Source: Ceratotherium simum simum
Lineage: Eukaryota; Chordata; Mammalia; Perissodactyla; Rhinocerotidae
Assembly (NCBI RefSeq): GCF_000283155.1
Contig: NW_004454162.1
Location: forward strand, 56,947,437-57,011,436
DNA: 64,000 nucleotides
Reading direction: 5' to 3'
The notes beneath the pieces were generated by a model that worked only from the letters and a program-made list of their open reading frames with translations, was not told the origin of the DNA and did no database searches. This document shows positions 24,885 to 36,966 of the stretch, in pieces (positions within the stretch are counted from its first letter, which is position 1; each line of letters begins with the position of its first letter). The translations under genes and the position numbers were made by a program.

Positions 24885-25060
24885 GAGTGTAGGTTTTTGT
24901 GTCATGTAGTCCTTACATTTGGGTGTGAACCCATCCATTTACCGGCTCTGTCCATGGTACACGACTCTGGGAGCCTCCTGAACGGTGCACTGGACGTGAT
25001 AGTACCCACTGCCCCAGTTCTTGAGAGGAGTAAATGAGATGACGTAATGAGAAAGTTCCT
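24885..25060 (+). repeat. MIR SINE fragment
   Basis: Sense-strand MIR order: ggaaagagtgtaggttttt, tgggtgtgaacccatccatt, then gtaaatgagatgacgtaatg. Confidence 0.6.
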
Positions 25061-25194
25061 AGCCCACAGCCTCCTCCGAGGGATGGGCTCGTCACTTCTC
25101 TTCCTTTCCATATCTCCTCCTCTAGAGCAGTGACCAGAGTGTTCCTAGTTTTTCCTAAGTGTTAAGAGTAGGGTTAAGCTTCTAACAGGACCTA

Positions 25195-25350
25195 ATGCTC
25201 TATAGTAGTTAGGTGGCGTGGGACAAATTACTTATTGTCCCTGAGCCTGTTAGCTATTGATGGCATGAAAATGGTTACCTGTTACATAGTGTTAAGTTCT
25301 GAATGAGATGAGATCACGTACGGATGCCAAGTCACGGTGCCTGGCAGAGA
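25195..25350 (+). repeat. MIR SINE fragment
   Basis: Sense MIR pattern with gggacaaattacttattgtc, aaaatggttacctgttacat and ggtgcctggcagagagtggg. Confidence 0.55.
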
Positions 25351-25934
25351 GTGGGCACACACTGTCTGGAGGCTGTGGTGCGGAGGGGACGGATCTCTGG
25401 AGGGCAGCCTTCCTCCTGCTGTCTCCCTGAGCGTCGCTGCTCCTCCTGATTTCTCCTTTGCTGGCATCCTTTCTTCTCTCTGCTCACTGGCTGGAGGCAT
25501 TTTTCTGAGCTCTGTCCATCTGTTTTGCACCTTGTACTTTTCCGTGGAAGTTTCATCCACTTCCAAGGCTTCAGCTACCACTTTTGGATGGATAATGTCT
25601 AAATTTTCCTGAGCTACAGACCAGTACATCCAGTTTTCTACCTGTTAGTACTTGGATGGCCAAAGGAACCTTGAACTCAAAAAGTACAAAAGTATAGTTA
25701 TGTTCCTTCCCGCTTTGCCTTTCCAGTAGGTCCTCTCTCCTCCACTTCTGTGCTGTCTCTGGGTTCTGTCTCCTTGTCTCCATTCCCGAATACAGGCCTA
25801 ACTTCATTGTCCTTTCATCACTGGGCCCTTACCGCAGAGTGTAGTCCCTTCTTCCAGGCTTTCCTGCACCAGTAAACAATGACGACAATGACAAAACTGT
25901 AATAACAAGACACTGGCGACAGTAAGAAAAAGTA

Positions 25935-26060
25935 CAGTGACAGCAGCCATTTGTTGAGTGTGTGCAGCATGCTAGGCACTGTCTTACTAAGCCCTGGGCC
26001 CACATTGGAGAGGCCCCATTCTTGTCCCCCCCAGGGCCAAGGGGACGTTCCCACTTGCTC
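25935..26060 (-). repeat. MIR SINE fragment
   Basis: Antisense MIR 3' part: catttgttgagtgtgtgcag, then catgctaggcactgtct. Confidence 0.5.
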
Positions 26061-26399
26061 CCTCATGCTCTGGGTACTTGAGACCTCAGAATTCCCTACT
26101 TAGACCATGCTGGGCCTCCTTCCAGAAGCAGCATGTGGACCTTTTCCCCAGCTTGTCTTTCAGAAGGCAGATGGTGCCACGGAGGTGTGCATCTCTAGGC
26201 TGAGGGCTGGCCACAGGGCTGCTATTTGCATGGATTGTGGTCTGAGAGTGGCCTGCAGGCTGAGGTGTCCATACCTGTGCCCGTGAAACCCCTTGTGGGG
26301 CAGGACAGAGCCAAGGGTGGGAAGGGAAGGGGGTGGGGCCAGGGGCCTTCAGGAGTCTGTAAATGTTAGGATGGCCCTGGGCAACTAGGAATCTTCCTA

Positions 26400-26560
26400 A
26401 TGGAGCCTTCTTATGTAACTGTACTATTTCTCCAGGTAGGTTATATCGGTTACATATTTTCAGATGGAGGAAGTGAGAGTTGAAGAGGTTAAATAGTGTA
26501 CAGGTGGTAATGGGCAGAGCCTGAATTTGACCCAGATTAGTTTGACTGCAAAATTTTTTC
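26400..26560 (-). repeat. MIR SINE fragment
   Basis: Antisense core: tcagatggaggaagtgagag, gaggttaaatagtgtac, agagcctgaatttgaccc. Confidence 0.55.
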
Positions 26561-26604
26561 TCTTGATATTCTACTTTGTATCCATTTTCTGCATTGTAGC
26601 TGGA

Positions 26605-27240
26605 GTTCCACTTTGTAGAAAATGTCCATCACACTCATCCCTTGATTAAAACCTTTCATTAGGTTCTCGTTTTCAGCTGGCTGAAGGCCAGTCTTTCTGG
26701 CCTTCAAACCCCTTCAAAGCCTGGCTCAAATCTGCCTTGTCACACTCGTTTGTCACCAGCCCTCCCACCGTGACTCACAGGTCACAGTGGTACTTGGTTG
26801 TTCCATGAACCCACTCTGTACTTTGCACTTGCAGCCTCAGCTGCGTGTCCTTTCCCTCTTCCTCACCTGGCTGACCAAGTCCTGTCCTGTCCCCTCCATT
26901 TCAAGGTCAAGTGATATCACCTTGTCCACGGAGACACTTGCATTTCCCCCACCCCTACTGCACTTTCATAGTTGGTCGTGGGCACCTTAACAGCCTCTGT
27001 CATAGGCTGTATGCACCTTAATAGATTTCTGTAGTCAGTCCTGTGCGCCTCAGTAGACTTCCATCATCGGGCGTGTACGCCTTAATGGGCTTCTTTCGTT
27101 GGTCGTGTGCAACTTAGCACAAGTACTTAGTGCCTTGTACTTGTGTTGCCTGTTATTCCTTGTCTGTTGCCTCCCTTAGGCTGCGTTCCGTGTCTATGGG
27201 GACCATGTGTCTCACTCACCGTTACGTGCCTACATGTTCT
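26605..27240 (+). repeat. L2-type LINE fragment holding a minisatellite
   Basis: L2-like order of motifs: ttgattaaaacctttcatta, caaagcctggctcaaatctg, actttgcacttgcagcctca, ttgtcctttccctcttcctc. A tandem array at 26966-27118 interrupts it, after which the L2-like end resumes (ccttgtctgttgcctccct). Confidence 0.55.
26966..27118. repeat. Degenerate minisatellite, about 5 units of 31-34 bp
   Basis: Units share tcataggytgtrtgcacctt followed by aayagryttctg. Members are at 26966, 26999, 27031, 27063 and 27095 (approximate). Copies differ by several substitutions. Confidence 0.75.
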
Positions 27241-28431
27241 ACAGAGCTTGGTCAGAGAGTCAGCTAGAGCAATGTTTATTAAAAAATAGATCTTTTTATT
27301 ACTAAAAATCTTATGTTCTTCTCACAAATGGATTATTAGCCATTTAGGAATATTAATTTTAGTTCTGACAGTTTGTTGATCTGCTAATGGACTAGTTTTA
27401 TAAGGTGTTCTGACATCATAACTGGAAATTTCTGTTTCACAGAAAAATGTTACTTTACAGTTAGTCCTACCATTTCGCTGTTGTGGCATTTAACTGGTGA
27501 GAAGTCATTATAGGAAATGTATATCTGTATTGTTTGTGAGCTTTAAAGGCCAGTGAGTTCTGAATAGAACATAAAGAAATCACAGTTTTGTTTCAAAGTA
27601 ATTGGACTGTTTTGTTTTTTAAGTTACCTGTCTTTGGTTATATAGATTTTATGAAAGACATTTATGCCAGAGAGTTTCTATTTTTCAAGAGGTAGCTACA
27701 CATTTGCATAAAATTATCAGCACGTAAAAAAGATTGTTATAATATTGTCCAGCTAATTTTCTGTTCTTCTCTGAGATCTGAGTATTTGACTTAGAAATAT
27801 TTTTTGTTGTGGTGGTTTATTTCTACTTGTCTCTCCATGGCGGAGATTCAGGGCAGAGTCCTACCTCTAGACTGCCAGTGGGAGCATTTTCATCATGGAA
27901 AACATCATTAAGTAACAAAAAACACGTGGTTCTATGTTTATGGGGCAGGGCAGAACAATTCCCATAGGCACGTTTCATGCTGTTGGTGTATTCACACTCT
28001 CTGCCTAGAAGCTTGATTGTAGGAAAACATGTCAGAAAGAAGCAAAATTAAATTACACATACTGATTTTAGATTATTTATATGATTAAGGTAATTATATT
28101 TTAGGGTCACAGGCAAGCCTATTTTCAGTCAAAAAGGCTTTAGGGAGAAGAAAGAATTCAGTAAGTGTTTGAAAGATAGTAAGGAAATGTTTAGAGGAAA
28201 GGAAAAGGGAACCTGTTCCAGGAATACGGCCCAGTTTTCATAAAGTCGGATGGGTGGTGACTTGATAGCAGAGATGAAGTTAGTACAGAGGGAGTTTAGG
28301 AAGGATTAGATCAAAGCCGTTATCGGAAACACAGCCATTCAGGGTTCCGGGCCAAAAGCTTTGAAAGAAAGGAAGGGTGTGTTTATGCATGTGACAGACA
28401 GAGCTAACTTCACTTTTCTCTATTTCTAAAG

Positions 28432-28850
28432 GTAATGTATTTTATTCTTGGAAATTTTTTAAATGTAGAAACATATAAATAATAAAACCAAATTCGTCTG
28501 TGTTCCCAAAAGGCAGAGATACATTCTGGAGGTGTTTTGAGGAATTTCTTTCCAGTCTCTCTCCCTCCTCCACCCACTCTGTACATGTATGTAATTTTTT
28601 GTTCAAGAGTGGGACCATGGTCTGGTATGTATTCTACATTGCATTCTCATTGCTTAATCTTTTGGCATAATATTTCAAAGCATTTTCCGGTGTTAATGAA
28701 AACTTTCCAGAATACTTGTAATTATTGTGTATTATTCTATTCTAGAGATGTACCATGATTTATTCAACATTATTTAAATTATAAATAAAACTACCGAAAA
28801 ATCTTTGCAGCTAGAACTTTGCTACATCTATGATGATTTCTTTAGAAAAA
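28432..28850. repeat. Old AT-rich interspersed repeat, same family as at 2905
   Basis: Has aggtaatgtattttattctt, ttttgttcaagagtgggacc, ttattctattctagagatgt and tgatttattcaacattattt in the family order. Confidence 0.5.
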
Positions 28851-29829
28851 ATTCATAGAATAGAAAATCCTAGGTCAAAGCATATTGATGTTTTTAAGCT
28901 CTTGATATCTATTGACAAATTGTTTTTTATGCAAGTCTTAAAGAGCAAAAACTTTCCATGGTGCCACAGGAAGCAGTTATTTGAGGAAGTGTGAAGTGTG
29001 TTGATGAAGGTGGGGCGGCCTACGGTGTTTGGCACTGGAAAAGTGTAAAAGTAACATGTAAATGCTGGACATGGGAGATACGTGAGGAAATGTAAGGATG
29101 GGTTGACAGTGGACGGAGGAAAGGAGTCTCTGTGAAGGGTCCTTCACAGGCTGGCCGGGTGTGAAATGCTTCACCCACTTCTTGGGAGGCAGTTCGAGCG
29201 TGGCAGATGTAACCATCGAGGCCCCCTGCTGCTGAGGAGCTCAGGGTCCAGGAGGGGTGAGTTCCCTCTTCCCCTCACTTCCCTCATCGGTAAGTACCCA
29301 CAACGTTCTTCCTCCTCGTTGGGTCGGTGTGAGGCGTACGTGAGTGCATGTGCCTCCCCTTAGCCTGGTGCCTGGCACCCTGAAGACTTGAAGGAATGGC
29401 ACTTCTCTGACTTCCAGAGACTCTTTTATCAGTTTTAGAATCCTTCGGGTGAAAGTGACAGAACACTGGATCCAATGAAAGAAGCCCATGTGTTGTGTCC
29501 ACACGAAGTGAGAAGGCTGCTTGCTCTGGTCTTTTTACTGGACTTGCTCATCTTTCTAGGCTTGGCCAGCCTTCAGCTGGCCTTGATGTTAACACTTCTC
29601 AGGCATTTTCCTTTTTTTTGATTAAGAGAAGATGAAATCACACGTGTTCCTATCTTGGACAGGAATGACGTCTGTTTTCCTCTGCTCTGTATGCAGTGCC
29701 AGTGCAGTGTCCGAACATCATAGATGCCAGTAGTTGTAGAAAGAGGAATTCCAGAACAGCCTCCTTTATGATTCATATGGGCTTCATGTCTGTTTTTTCT
29801 CTAGAAATAAAAAAACTTTAGTGTTTTAG

Positions 29830-29866
29830 TTACATAGAATTTATATGATTACATAGAATTTATATC
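29830..29866. repeat. 19-bp tandem duplication
   Basis: Two copies of ttacatagaatttatat with the second directly after the first (29830 and 29849). Confidence 0.85.
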
Positions 29867-29949
29867 TTATGGCAGAAGTATTAATATTGATAATCCTAGA
29901 TTATAAGTGAAAATACCAAGCCATAATCCATCTTTAATTTTTTTTCAAA

Positions 29950-30205
29950 GATAAATAAATTCTGGGGTTATAATGTACAGCATGGTGACTGTAGTTAGCA
30001 ATACTTATTGTGCATTGAAAGTTGCTAGGAGAGTCGATCTTAAAAGTCCTCATCACAAGAAAACAAATTGTAACTGTGTGAGGTGATATTAACTGAACTT
30101 ATTGTGGTGATCATTCAGCAATATATACATGTATCAAATCGTTCTGTTTTACATCCTAAACTTATACAATGTTGTATGTCAATTATATCTCAGTAAAACT
30201 AGAAA
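29950..30205 (+). mobile_element. L1 3' UTR fragment, sense
   Basis: Contains ggggttataatgtacagcat, ggtgactgtagttagcaata, atcattcagcaatatataca and tatctcagtaaaactagaaa, ending in an A-rich tail. An imperfect duplication of about 20 bp, aattttttttcaaagataaa, flanks it at about 29936 and 30208. Confidence 0.75.
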
Positions 30206-30759
30206 AAATTTTTTTCAAAATGAATAAAAATTTACTCTCCTCTATAAAATTGTCTTCTTGACCGATAGTGTTTTGTATTTTTTAAACATTGCAAGAAGAT
30301 TAGGTGAAAACATTAAAATGAAAAAGATAAGCCTGTTGTCCTATCACGATACTGCAACAAAACGTTTTTGTATTTACATTGCTTTCTATTCTTTTGCTGC
30401 TTATTTTTTAAATTAGGCATATCAGATGGCCGAGATGAAATCTAGATGGTATTTAGAATTTCTCCAGTGGTTGAGAAGCCTACTTAATTGACTGCCATTG
30501 TCCTTTCATTGCAAAAACGAATCTGTTAGCATAGTGAGGCCCATGATGTCAATGAAGGTTTTCTATTGCACAAGAACAGCGGGCATAATTGCTAAAAAGA
30601 ATACGTGGATTGTTGATGTCAGTACCAGAAAGAAATGGAAGAAAGTGAGTTCCATATTTAATATTTTGTCTGAATACAATCAAATTCACTCACTTTTTTG
30701 AGCTAAACAGGACAAGGAAACACAACGATGGTTATTTTTGTGAGGAGCTAATGGCTTTG

Positions 30760-31075
30760 TAGCTTTAAAAAATATTTTCTTCAGATTATGCAAGTATATT
30801 CTAGAGCTATTATATAAAAATTGATACAAATAGGAAGTATAAACAAAGAAAAGCTCCCCCATGCCACTCTCTGGACATCCCCATCGTCAGCGTTCATCTG
30901 GCTCTTTCTGAGACAGCACGCTGATTGGTTTTCATCACTGTGTATCTCTTTGTGCTGTTTGGATTTTTTAATATACATATGTGCCTTGTATAATAAAATG
31001 GCAGAGAATAAGTTTATATCTTGAGGGAAAATATTAGCATAACCATATTATTTAGGATTCTTTTTCATAGATTGA
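30760..31075. repeat. Old AT-rich interspersed repeat, same family as at 2905
   Basis: Has attatgcaagtatattctag, tagagctattatataaaaat and the downstream tcacttaac/ttggtttt-type segments. Weaker match than the other copies. Confidence 0.35.
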
Positions 31076-31849
31076 ATCATATAAAATTGCTGATATGCAA
31101 CGCTTTCCGACCTACAAAGATGACAGTTTCATACACTCAACTTAATAACTGCAATAGGCTGGCTAAGAAGTCTTGAAGGCTGCAGGAGAAAAGGGGTTTT
31201 GCGTTGTTCACAGCTGTATCCCTCAGGCCTAAAACAGTTCCTGAAGAATGAATCCACTCTTTGTTATGAAGTATAAAAGGATTGATACTGATAAAAATAA
31301 TTTCATTGAATTAGAAATGAAAATAGAAATAAAATGGAAACATTTTAACTGCACTGCAGAGAAAATCAATTAAGGAACCAACTCAGTTCCGATGGCTCCG
31401 TGGAATTGACTCTGGCGACGCTTAGTCAATGAAAATCTGTCAGTGTTGACACAAACTGTTTAAAGCATCAGTATTGATAAACATGCATAATAACATCCTG
31501 AGTGTCACAACAAGTGGGTGACAACCTGTGTACTCGAATTAGGAAAGGTCGTGACTGCTAGGACAGGTGGTGGCTGTAGCTTGACCCCAGCAGCTGGCTT
31601 TAAAGCCACATTTTTTCCACTCGTTCGTACTGCCTATAGGTTCTCGTAACTACACACTGGCTGTGCAGATATAATGCATTGCTTCATGAACAACCACTCA
31701 AAATAAGATAATCTACATTGCTTGTTTGGTGTCTGCTCCTCTCTTTTACTTGGCAGACATTTGATTGCTGGTTTTAAGCAGTGTGCCACACACCGTAGTC
31801 GTGGAGGCTGTCTGTGGGCAGGCGTCAAGGTAGAGCCTGAGGATGCGGC

Positions 31850-32035
31850 CTGGAAGACGGAGGGTCTGAGTTTAATCACAGCTCCGTCAGTTACAAACAG
31901 GGCCTTGGACAGGTAATCTGATCTTTCTTAGTTGGTTTTGTTGACAATTAAATCCCTACTTTCAAAAGTTATAGTTGAATAAAATAGTAAATATAAATGT
32001 GTGTGATGTGGTGCTTTGCACATACAAGCCACTAA
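31850..32035 (+). repeat. MIR-like fragment
   Basis: Sense MIR-like order: ggcctggaagacggagggtc, gtttaatcacagctccgtca, then aggtaatctgatctttctta and gtggtgctttgcacatacaa. Confidence 0.45.
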
Positions 32036-33189
32036 TTTCTAGCCAGAGCCGTGGTTCTTATGTGGAGGAGTCCAGACAGATGTTGAATAAAGAGCTTGGA
32101 TCGTAGACTCCTAGAGCTGCCCTGGGTAAACAGACCTTAGAAGTCTCAGGTATCTTTGTGCCCTTCCCATGTGGAGCATTGAGGAGGAATGAGCCTAACA
32201 TTCAGGAATATATTTGGTTTTACCTGAGCTCGTATTGACAGGTAGTTTTTAGTAAATCCTAACTCTTCCCCTATTCACCTATTTTAATTTCCCTTTGTCC
32301 ACTGTTATCTGCCAGTCCAATAAAGCTGGTCTGTGAACCGTGACAGTGCAGTTGAGGACAACAGGCGCAGTCTCCCTGATGTGAGCAGATGGACGTCTTC
32401 CTCATGCACCTTCGGCTCTGCTAATTCTTCTTCGAGAAATGATGGCATGTCGGGACGTAAAACTTGGGGCCACTGCCTTCATTTAATTAGGCAAGATTGA
32501 ATTTGCACATGCCTGTGCACAACAGATAATCGCTTCATGTAATTGAATGTTGGTTCTTGGTATGCCCTTTTCCCAATGAGGCAGCGTCTTGAAAGATCAA
32601 AAGATGATTTATTCCAGTACAGTATGTGCACAGGGGACTGAGTGTGTGCCATGTTGCATCTTCATTATAAATGTCACTCTGAGACCCAATTAACAGCCTG
32701 TTATTCTCTTTTATTAAAATCACTTTTAAAAAACTTAAGGCAGCAGGGTTTTTATGATATCACAGAGCAAGCAATGAAATCGGTTGTGTCCATGAGCCTC
32801 CTTCATTTCCCACATGTTCATTTCCTGTCAAAGTCAGGATCTGAGACTTAGTGATCCCCCACCTACCCTGCCACAGGAAGCTACCTCTCTGCCTTCAGAG
32901 CCCACCCTAGTGGAACCCTAAGCCCAGCCAGGGCACATGGCCCTCTTCTCTGCCGCAGACACCGAAGTTTCCACCATGTTGGGCAGGATCCTTTCCCTTG
33001 ATGGCTGGGCTCTTAACTTGGGATCCATGTGGAGTTGGGGTTTGGGGGCCTGTGATTCCTATGAAATGATTTGTACACTACCCTAGGAAGAAGATCTTTT
33101 ACCAGATATTTTTGTGTTCATGATCCAAAAAAGGTTAAGAAACAGATCTATTCTAGCTTTGCTCTGATCTTTTGAGACCAAAGAGTGTT

Positions 33190-33370
33190 GGAAGGAATTT
33201 GATCCTGGGAGTCAGGTGGATTTGGGTTTGAATTGTCTCCAATAAATTTTAGCTGTGTGGCCTTGGGCAGGCTATGAAACCTCTCTGAACCCCCATTTTC
33301 TCAAATGTAAAACAAGGGTAAGAATGCTAATTTAAGGTTGAAGTGACAGACTAGAGAAATAATAAGTGCT
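33190..33370 (+). repeat. MIR SINE
   Basis: Clear sense MIR: gatttgggtttgaattgtct, tgtgtggccttgggcaggct, cattttctcaaatgtaaaac. Confidence 0.8.
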
Positions 33371-33399
33371 AATTTTCTTTTTTTCTCTTTCATCCCATG

Positions 33400-33515
33400 A
33401 ATAAAATGAGACAAGTGTCTGTTCTGTCTTGTTCCTTGCTAGATCTTCCTGAGCACCCATCGTGGTGCCTTGCACACCATAGGCACTCAGATGTCGGCTG
33501 AATGGGTGGTCGGGT
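33400..33515 (+). repeat. L2 3' end
   Basis: Matches L2 3' pattern: gcaccttgcacaccatagg, gcactcagatgtcggctgaa. Confidence 0.5.
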
Positions 33516-33734
33516 GGAGAGAGTGCCTTGTCTGGGGCCAGATGAAAGCTCTCAGTCTACACCTCAAAGCACTTATTTTCTAAGAGAGATCTTGGTGCTA
33601 CAGTTGGTTTTGCTAAGACCCTCCCAGGACAGTTAGCCCGTGTCCTGTGCACAGTCTCTCTGGATGCTGTGACAAGATTAGATCTGCTTATCCTGTGCTG
33701 AAAATCGTGATCTGTGCTGGGCCTTTGTCTGTAT

Positions 33735-33954
33735 CGGAGCTGGGCAAACCACAGCCTGTAGGCCAATTCTGGCCTGTTGCTTGTTTTTGTAAATAAAGTT
33801 TTATTGGAACATAGCCATGCTCATTGATTTACATATTATCTATGACTGCTTTTGTGCTATGGCAGACTTTAGTAGTTAGGACGGAGACCATATGGATTGC
33901 AAAGCCTAAAATATTTATTATCTGCCTCTTTATGGAAAAAGTTTGCCAACCCTG
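33735..33954. mobile_element. 220-bp non-autonomous hAT-like DNA transposon
   Basis: Ends cggagctgggcaaac (left) and gtttgccaaccctg (right) are inverted repeats. The inside has gtaaataaagttttattgga, aaagcctaaaatatttatta and ggaaaaagtttgccaaccct, the well-known short mammalian element of this type. I do not give a family name. Confidence 0.8.
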
Positions 33955-33959
33955 ATATA

Positions 33960-34130
33960 TGTTGCCTGTGCTCCTTACTATAACCCTGCAGGATTGGTCT
34001 TAAGATGCCTTTTTTATGGATTGGAAAGCTAAGACTCAACAGAGCTAAGTATCTTGGTTGCGATTGTACAACTTACAAATGCTTAGGGTTTGAGTCCGGG
34101 TCTGTGTGATGCCACAGCCTGTCTTCTTTC
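33960..34130 (-). repeat. MIR SINE fragment
   Basis: Antisense MIR: tataaccctgcaggattggt, then attggaaagctaagactcaa and gggtttgagtccgggtctgt. Confidence 0.6.
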
Positions 34131-36244
34131 CACCCAGCACTGATACCTTTCATCTCAGCCAAAACCTAGCTGAACCGATGACATCTTCCAGTCCTGCCTG
34201 GTGACTGTGACCAGCTTAGGGAGCTGTTCATGATGTCCCCTGGGATTGTGGTGCAACCTGGTGGTCCTGGCATTTGTCCATGACCTGGCTCAGGTCTGTA
34301 GGATAAATCTGTGGATACGTCAGTAGGGGAGAGGGTGGAATGAGGATTTCGAGGACTACCACTGTGGATGGCAGGGCATGTGGGTGTGCCGCTGTTCCTG
34401 TGCAGACGTGATGCTGCTCCCCAGCGTCAGCAGGGTCAGCGTTTCCAGGAGCGTCCTTGTTTCTGCTGAGCATGGCACCACCCTCGCTTGCTGCCCTTGG
34501 AGGTGATGGGTAATACTTGTGTCTTTTCAGCACATTAGCCCCTCAACAGAGACTTTCCCTGCTCCAGGCTGTGAGACCACGAGAGTTTTGGACCTCCACA
34601 TAGGCTCACTGGTACTGTGCCCTCGTTGGCAGGTCTGACTCCAAATTCTGGAGGGAAGTTCTTTCACAGTGAATTAATGCTGATGGAGCTTTGATTGTTT
34701 CAACGGTTTACAGATGAAGTTCTGATTCTTCTGTTAATATTCCATATGCCCATTATTCCTACTTCTCACTGGACTTTCACCCTTCCAGTTAGTTTTTCCA
34801 AACTTGTGAACTGGTTATGATTAAACAAAATTGGGAAAACCAGCTATTTCTGCTTTAATTGACTGCATAGCAGTGTTTGCCTTGTTACTGTGACAAGCTG
34901 ACAATAATGATACAGTGACAAAACCATAGCCAAGTAACACAGTTGGGTAATTTATCCATCTGTCAAAGGATGTCTGGCTATAGTGTTTATCAGTTGTCAT
35001 ATAAAAGTGGGTATTGTAACTTTAGATAGTGAGGGGAGCGGTGAGAAGGACGAGGAAGGCGGATGTTCTTTCTGGTAGAGTCCGTTTTGTTGTGTCTTTG
35101 TAGCCAGCAGTGGGGAGTGTCTGTGACTCACTTCATCTGTCGTGAAGCTGCTGGTGGAGGAGTCCATGGAGGAGCTGCAGAGCTGCAGGGTGGACAGGCA
35201 AGAATCGACCTGTAATTAACTTTGTGTTTCACTGTTTAACAGTGACCCTTATTTCTCCAAAGACGAAATCCTGTAGTCTTACCCTGTGGCTTGCATACTC
35301 TCTGAAGTCAATGACTCTTCCAGTTCATGCTGAAAATATAAAACAGGTGAAAATGGGGCCGCTCTGGTTTAAGTGAGGGTGGAGGAACCTGCTAAAATTA
35401 AGCAACATTTCATTTGTTGTGCCAGTGGAACTCCATAGCGAAATAATGGGTTGATTAAAATTCTTGGTCTGTTGTTTAATTATTTAGAGTAAATGTTTCT
35501 AACAGAAAGAGATGTTTTTCTTTGTAGCCCTTTTGGTTTATCCCTAACATGTATTAATGCTCAATAGCTCTCCATGGATTTTTTTCTCTCCCATGACACC
35601 AGGTCCTTCTCATTGGTCAAAGCTACTGAAGGTTCATTTGTATTTCTATCTTGGAAACGTGTTTATTAAGAACCCATCACAAAATCCAGATATACCTCTT
35701 ACTGGACACTAAAGAACAAGTTTAAAAATTGTAGGTGATTACTGAACACTTTGAGTTGGGAAGAAATTGACAAGTTAATAGAATTTCAGTCTATGTGTTG
35801 AGGCAGCATCGTGGTGGTGACACGGTCACTTCCTAGGAGAGGGAGAGGTGTGAGCAAGGCATAGATATCCATACACATGGTGCTTCCTGGAGTCCTTCGC
35901 CCCATGTGTCCTGGGGACCAGCAGTTCTATTAATTTGGGAAAGAGTGAGGCATATTCATGGACTGGGGAGGGTCCCACTGTGTGATAATTAGTGCGCAAT
36001 TATTTGAGAGACTTGTGTTTGCTCTTCTTGTAGCCATACTAAGAAGGCAAGCGGCTGGCATGCTATCATTTCTGTACAGCGTTTTTGCTGTTTTTTTTTT
36101 TAAGTCCCTATGCATTTTCATGATTGTTTATAGCTTGCGTGTGTGTGTTTGGCAGAATTTGGGGGTGGGTGTACATAAGGCTTGTGTCACTTGACTGCTA
36201 GCTCTGCTGAGCTCACACCGTCTCCTTGTTTATGTATTTGCCAG

Positions 36245-36326
36245 GGAGAAGTGCCTGCTGCCTCTCCAGTTGGCTTTGGAATCCAAGAACGTGAAGCTGG
36301 CCCAACATGCCTTGGCAGGGATACAG
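36245..36326 (+). CDS. ARFGEF3: ARFGEF3 coding exon (exon 3), DCB-like helical region
   Basis: This 82-bp exon opens with the last base of the split Arg codon and then encodes EKCLLPLQLALESKNVKLAQ followed by HALAGIQ. It ends in frame (phase 0). The acceptor is ttgccag and the donor gtatgg. The Leu/Ala-rich heptad-like pattern is that of an armadillo-type helix pair. It corresponds to the segment in BIG1/BIG2 where the chain reads similarly (a 'FLPFELAC'-like helix followed by a second helix ending LQKL), part of the dimerisation and cyclophilin-binding (DCB) region. The reading frame is intact. A Tigger-like DNA transposon begins about 22 bp after the donor site, and an intact ERE SINE lies about 400 bp downstream. 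Confidence 0.97.
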
Positions 36327-36348
36327 GTATGGCTCTCACTGCGTGCCT

Positions 36349-36582
36349 GGGGCGGCAGAAACTGACAGGCCACAGGCATTGGACATGCTGGACAAAGGGA
36401 TGATTCACATCCGGAGCGGGAGGGCGTGAGATTTCATCACACTGTTCAGAACGGTGTACGATCTAAAACTCATGAATTGTTTATTTATGGAATTTTCCAT
36501 TTAATATCTTCGGACCACAGTTGACTGCAGGCAACTGAAACCTCGGAAAGTGAAACCACAGATAAGGGGGAACTACTGTACC
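36349..36582 (-). mobile_element. Tigger/pogo-like DNA transposon end
   Basis: On the plus strand: gacaaagggatgattcacat, gagatttcatcacactgttc, gaattgtttatttatggaat, ttgactgcaggcaactgaaa, ending gataagggggaactactgta. This is the reverse complement of a Tigger-type terminus (CAGTAGTCCCCCCTTATCCG). It starts about 22 bp after the exon 3 donor. Confidence 0.75.
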
Positions 36583-36721
36583 TTTTAAGAGGTATTAAAT
36601 ATGAAAGAGTGAGAAAATTACAACTCTTTTTTCTCCAGTGGATTGGAATTAGATAATATGTGTGTTAATATGCAATAGCATCAGAAACTTTTAAACATTG
36701 TCAATAATATTATTAAAAACT

Positions 36722-36966
36722 TGGGGCCAGCCCGGTGGCGCAAGCGGTTAAGTGCACGCGCTCCGCTGCGGTGGCCCGGGGTTCGCCAGTTCGGATCCCG
36801 GGCGCGCACCGACGCACTGCTTGTCAAGCCATGCTGTGGTGGCATCCCATATAAAGTAGAGGAAGATGGGCACGGGTGTTAGCCCAGGGCCACTCTTCCT
36901 CAGCAAAAAGAGGAGGATTGGCAGATGTTAGCTCAGGGCCGATCTTCCTCACACACACACAAAAAA
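36722..36966 (+). mobile_element. Full-length ERE SINE, best preserved copy
   Basis: Starts tggggccagcccggtggcgc, then has an A-box-like tggcgcaagcggttaag and a B-box-like ggttcgccagttcggatccc, the aagccatgctgtggtggcat segment, two agggcc/gatcttcctc tail units and a (CA)n-A tail. Perfect 13-bp duplication attattaaaaact at 36709-36721 and 36967-36979. Few apparent substitutions. Confidence 0.95.

Larger units (their letters stand above)
4910..36244 (+). other. ARFGEF3: ARFGEF3 intron 2 (31.3 kb)
   Basis: The intron starts gtaagg and ends ttgccag, a phase 2 intron splitting an Arg codon. It is filled by interspersed repeats listed separately: four EREs, L1, L2 and MIR fragments, hAT-type DNA elements, one LTR-like insertion and three local tandem repeats. 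The stretches at about 9000-14390, 14600-16330, 18300-20180 and 34150-36240 contain mostly unique-looking or very old sequence. I recognise no exon, RNA gene or pseudogene in them. No open frame in the intron shows a known protein family. Confidence 0.85.

Noticed and set aside
36722..36800. tRNA-like gene with A and B boxes
   Set aside because: It is the head of an ERE SINE, with its long tail and target-site duplication, not a functional tRNA. A foldable anticodon arm was not found.
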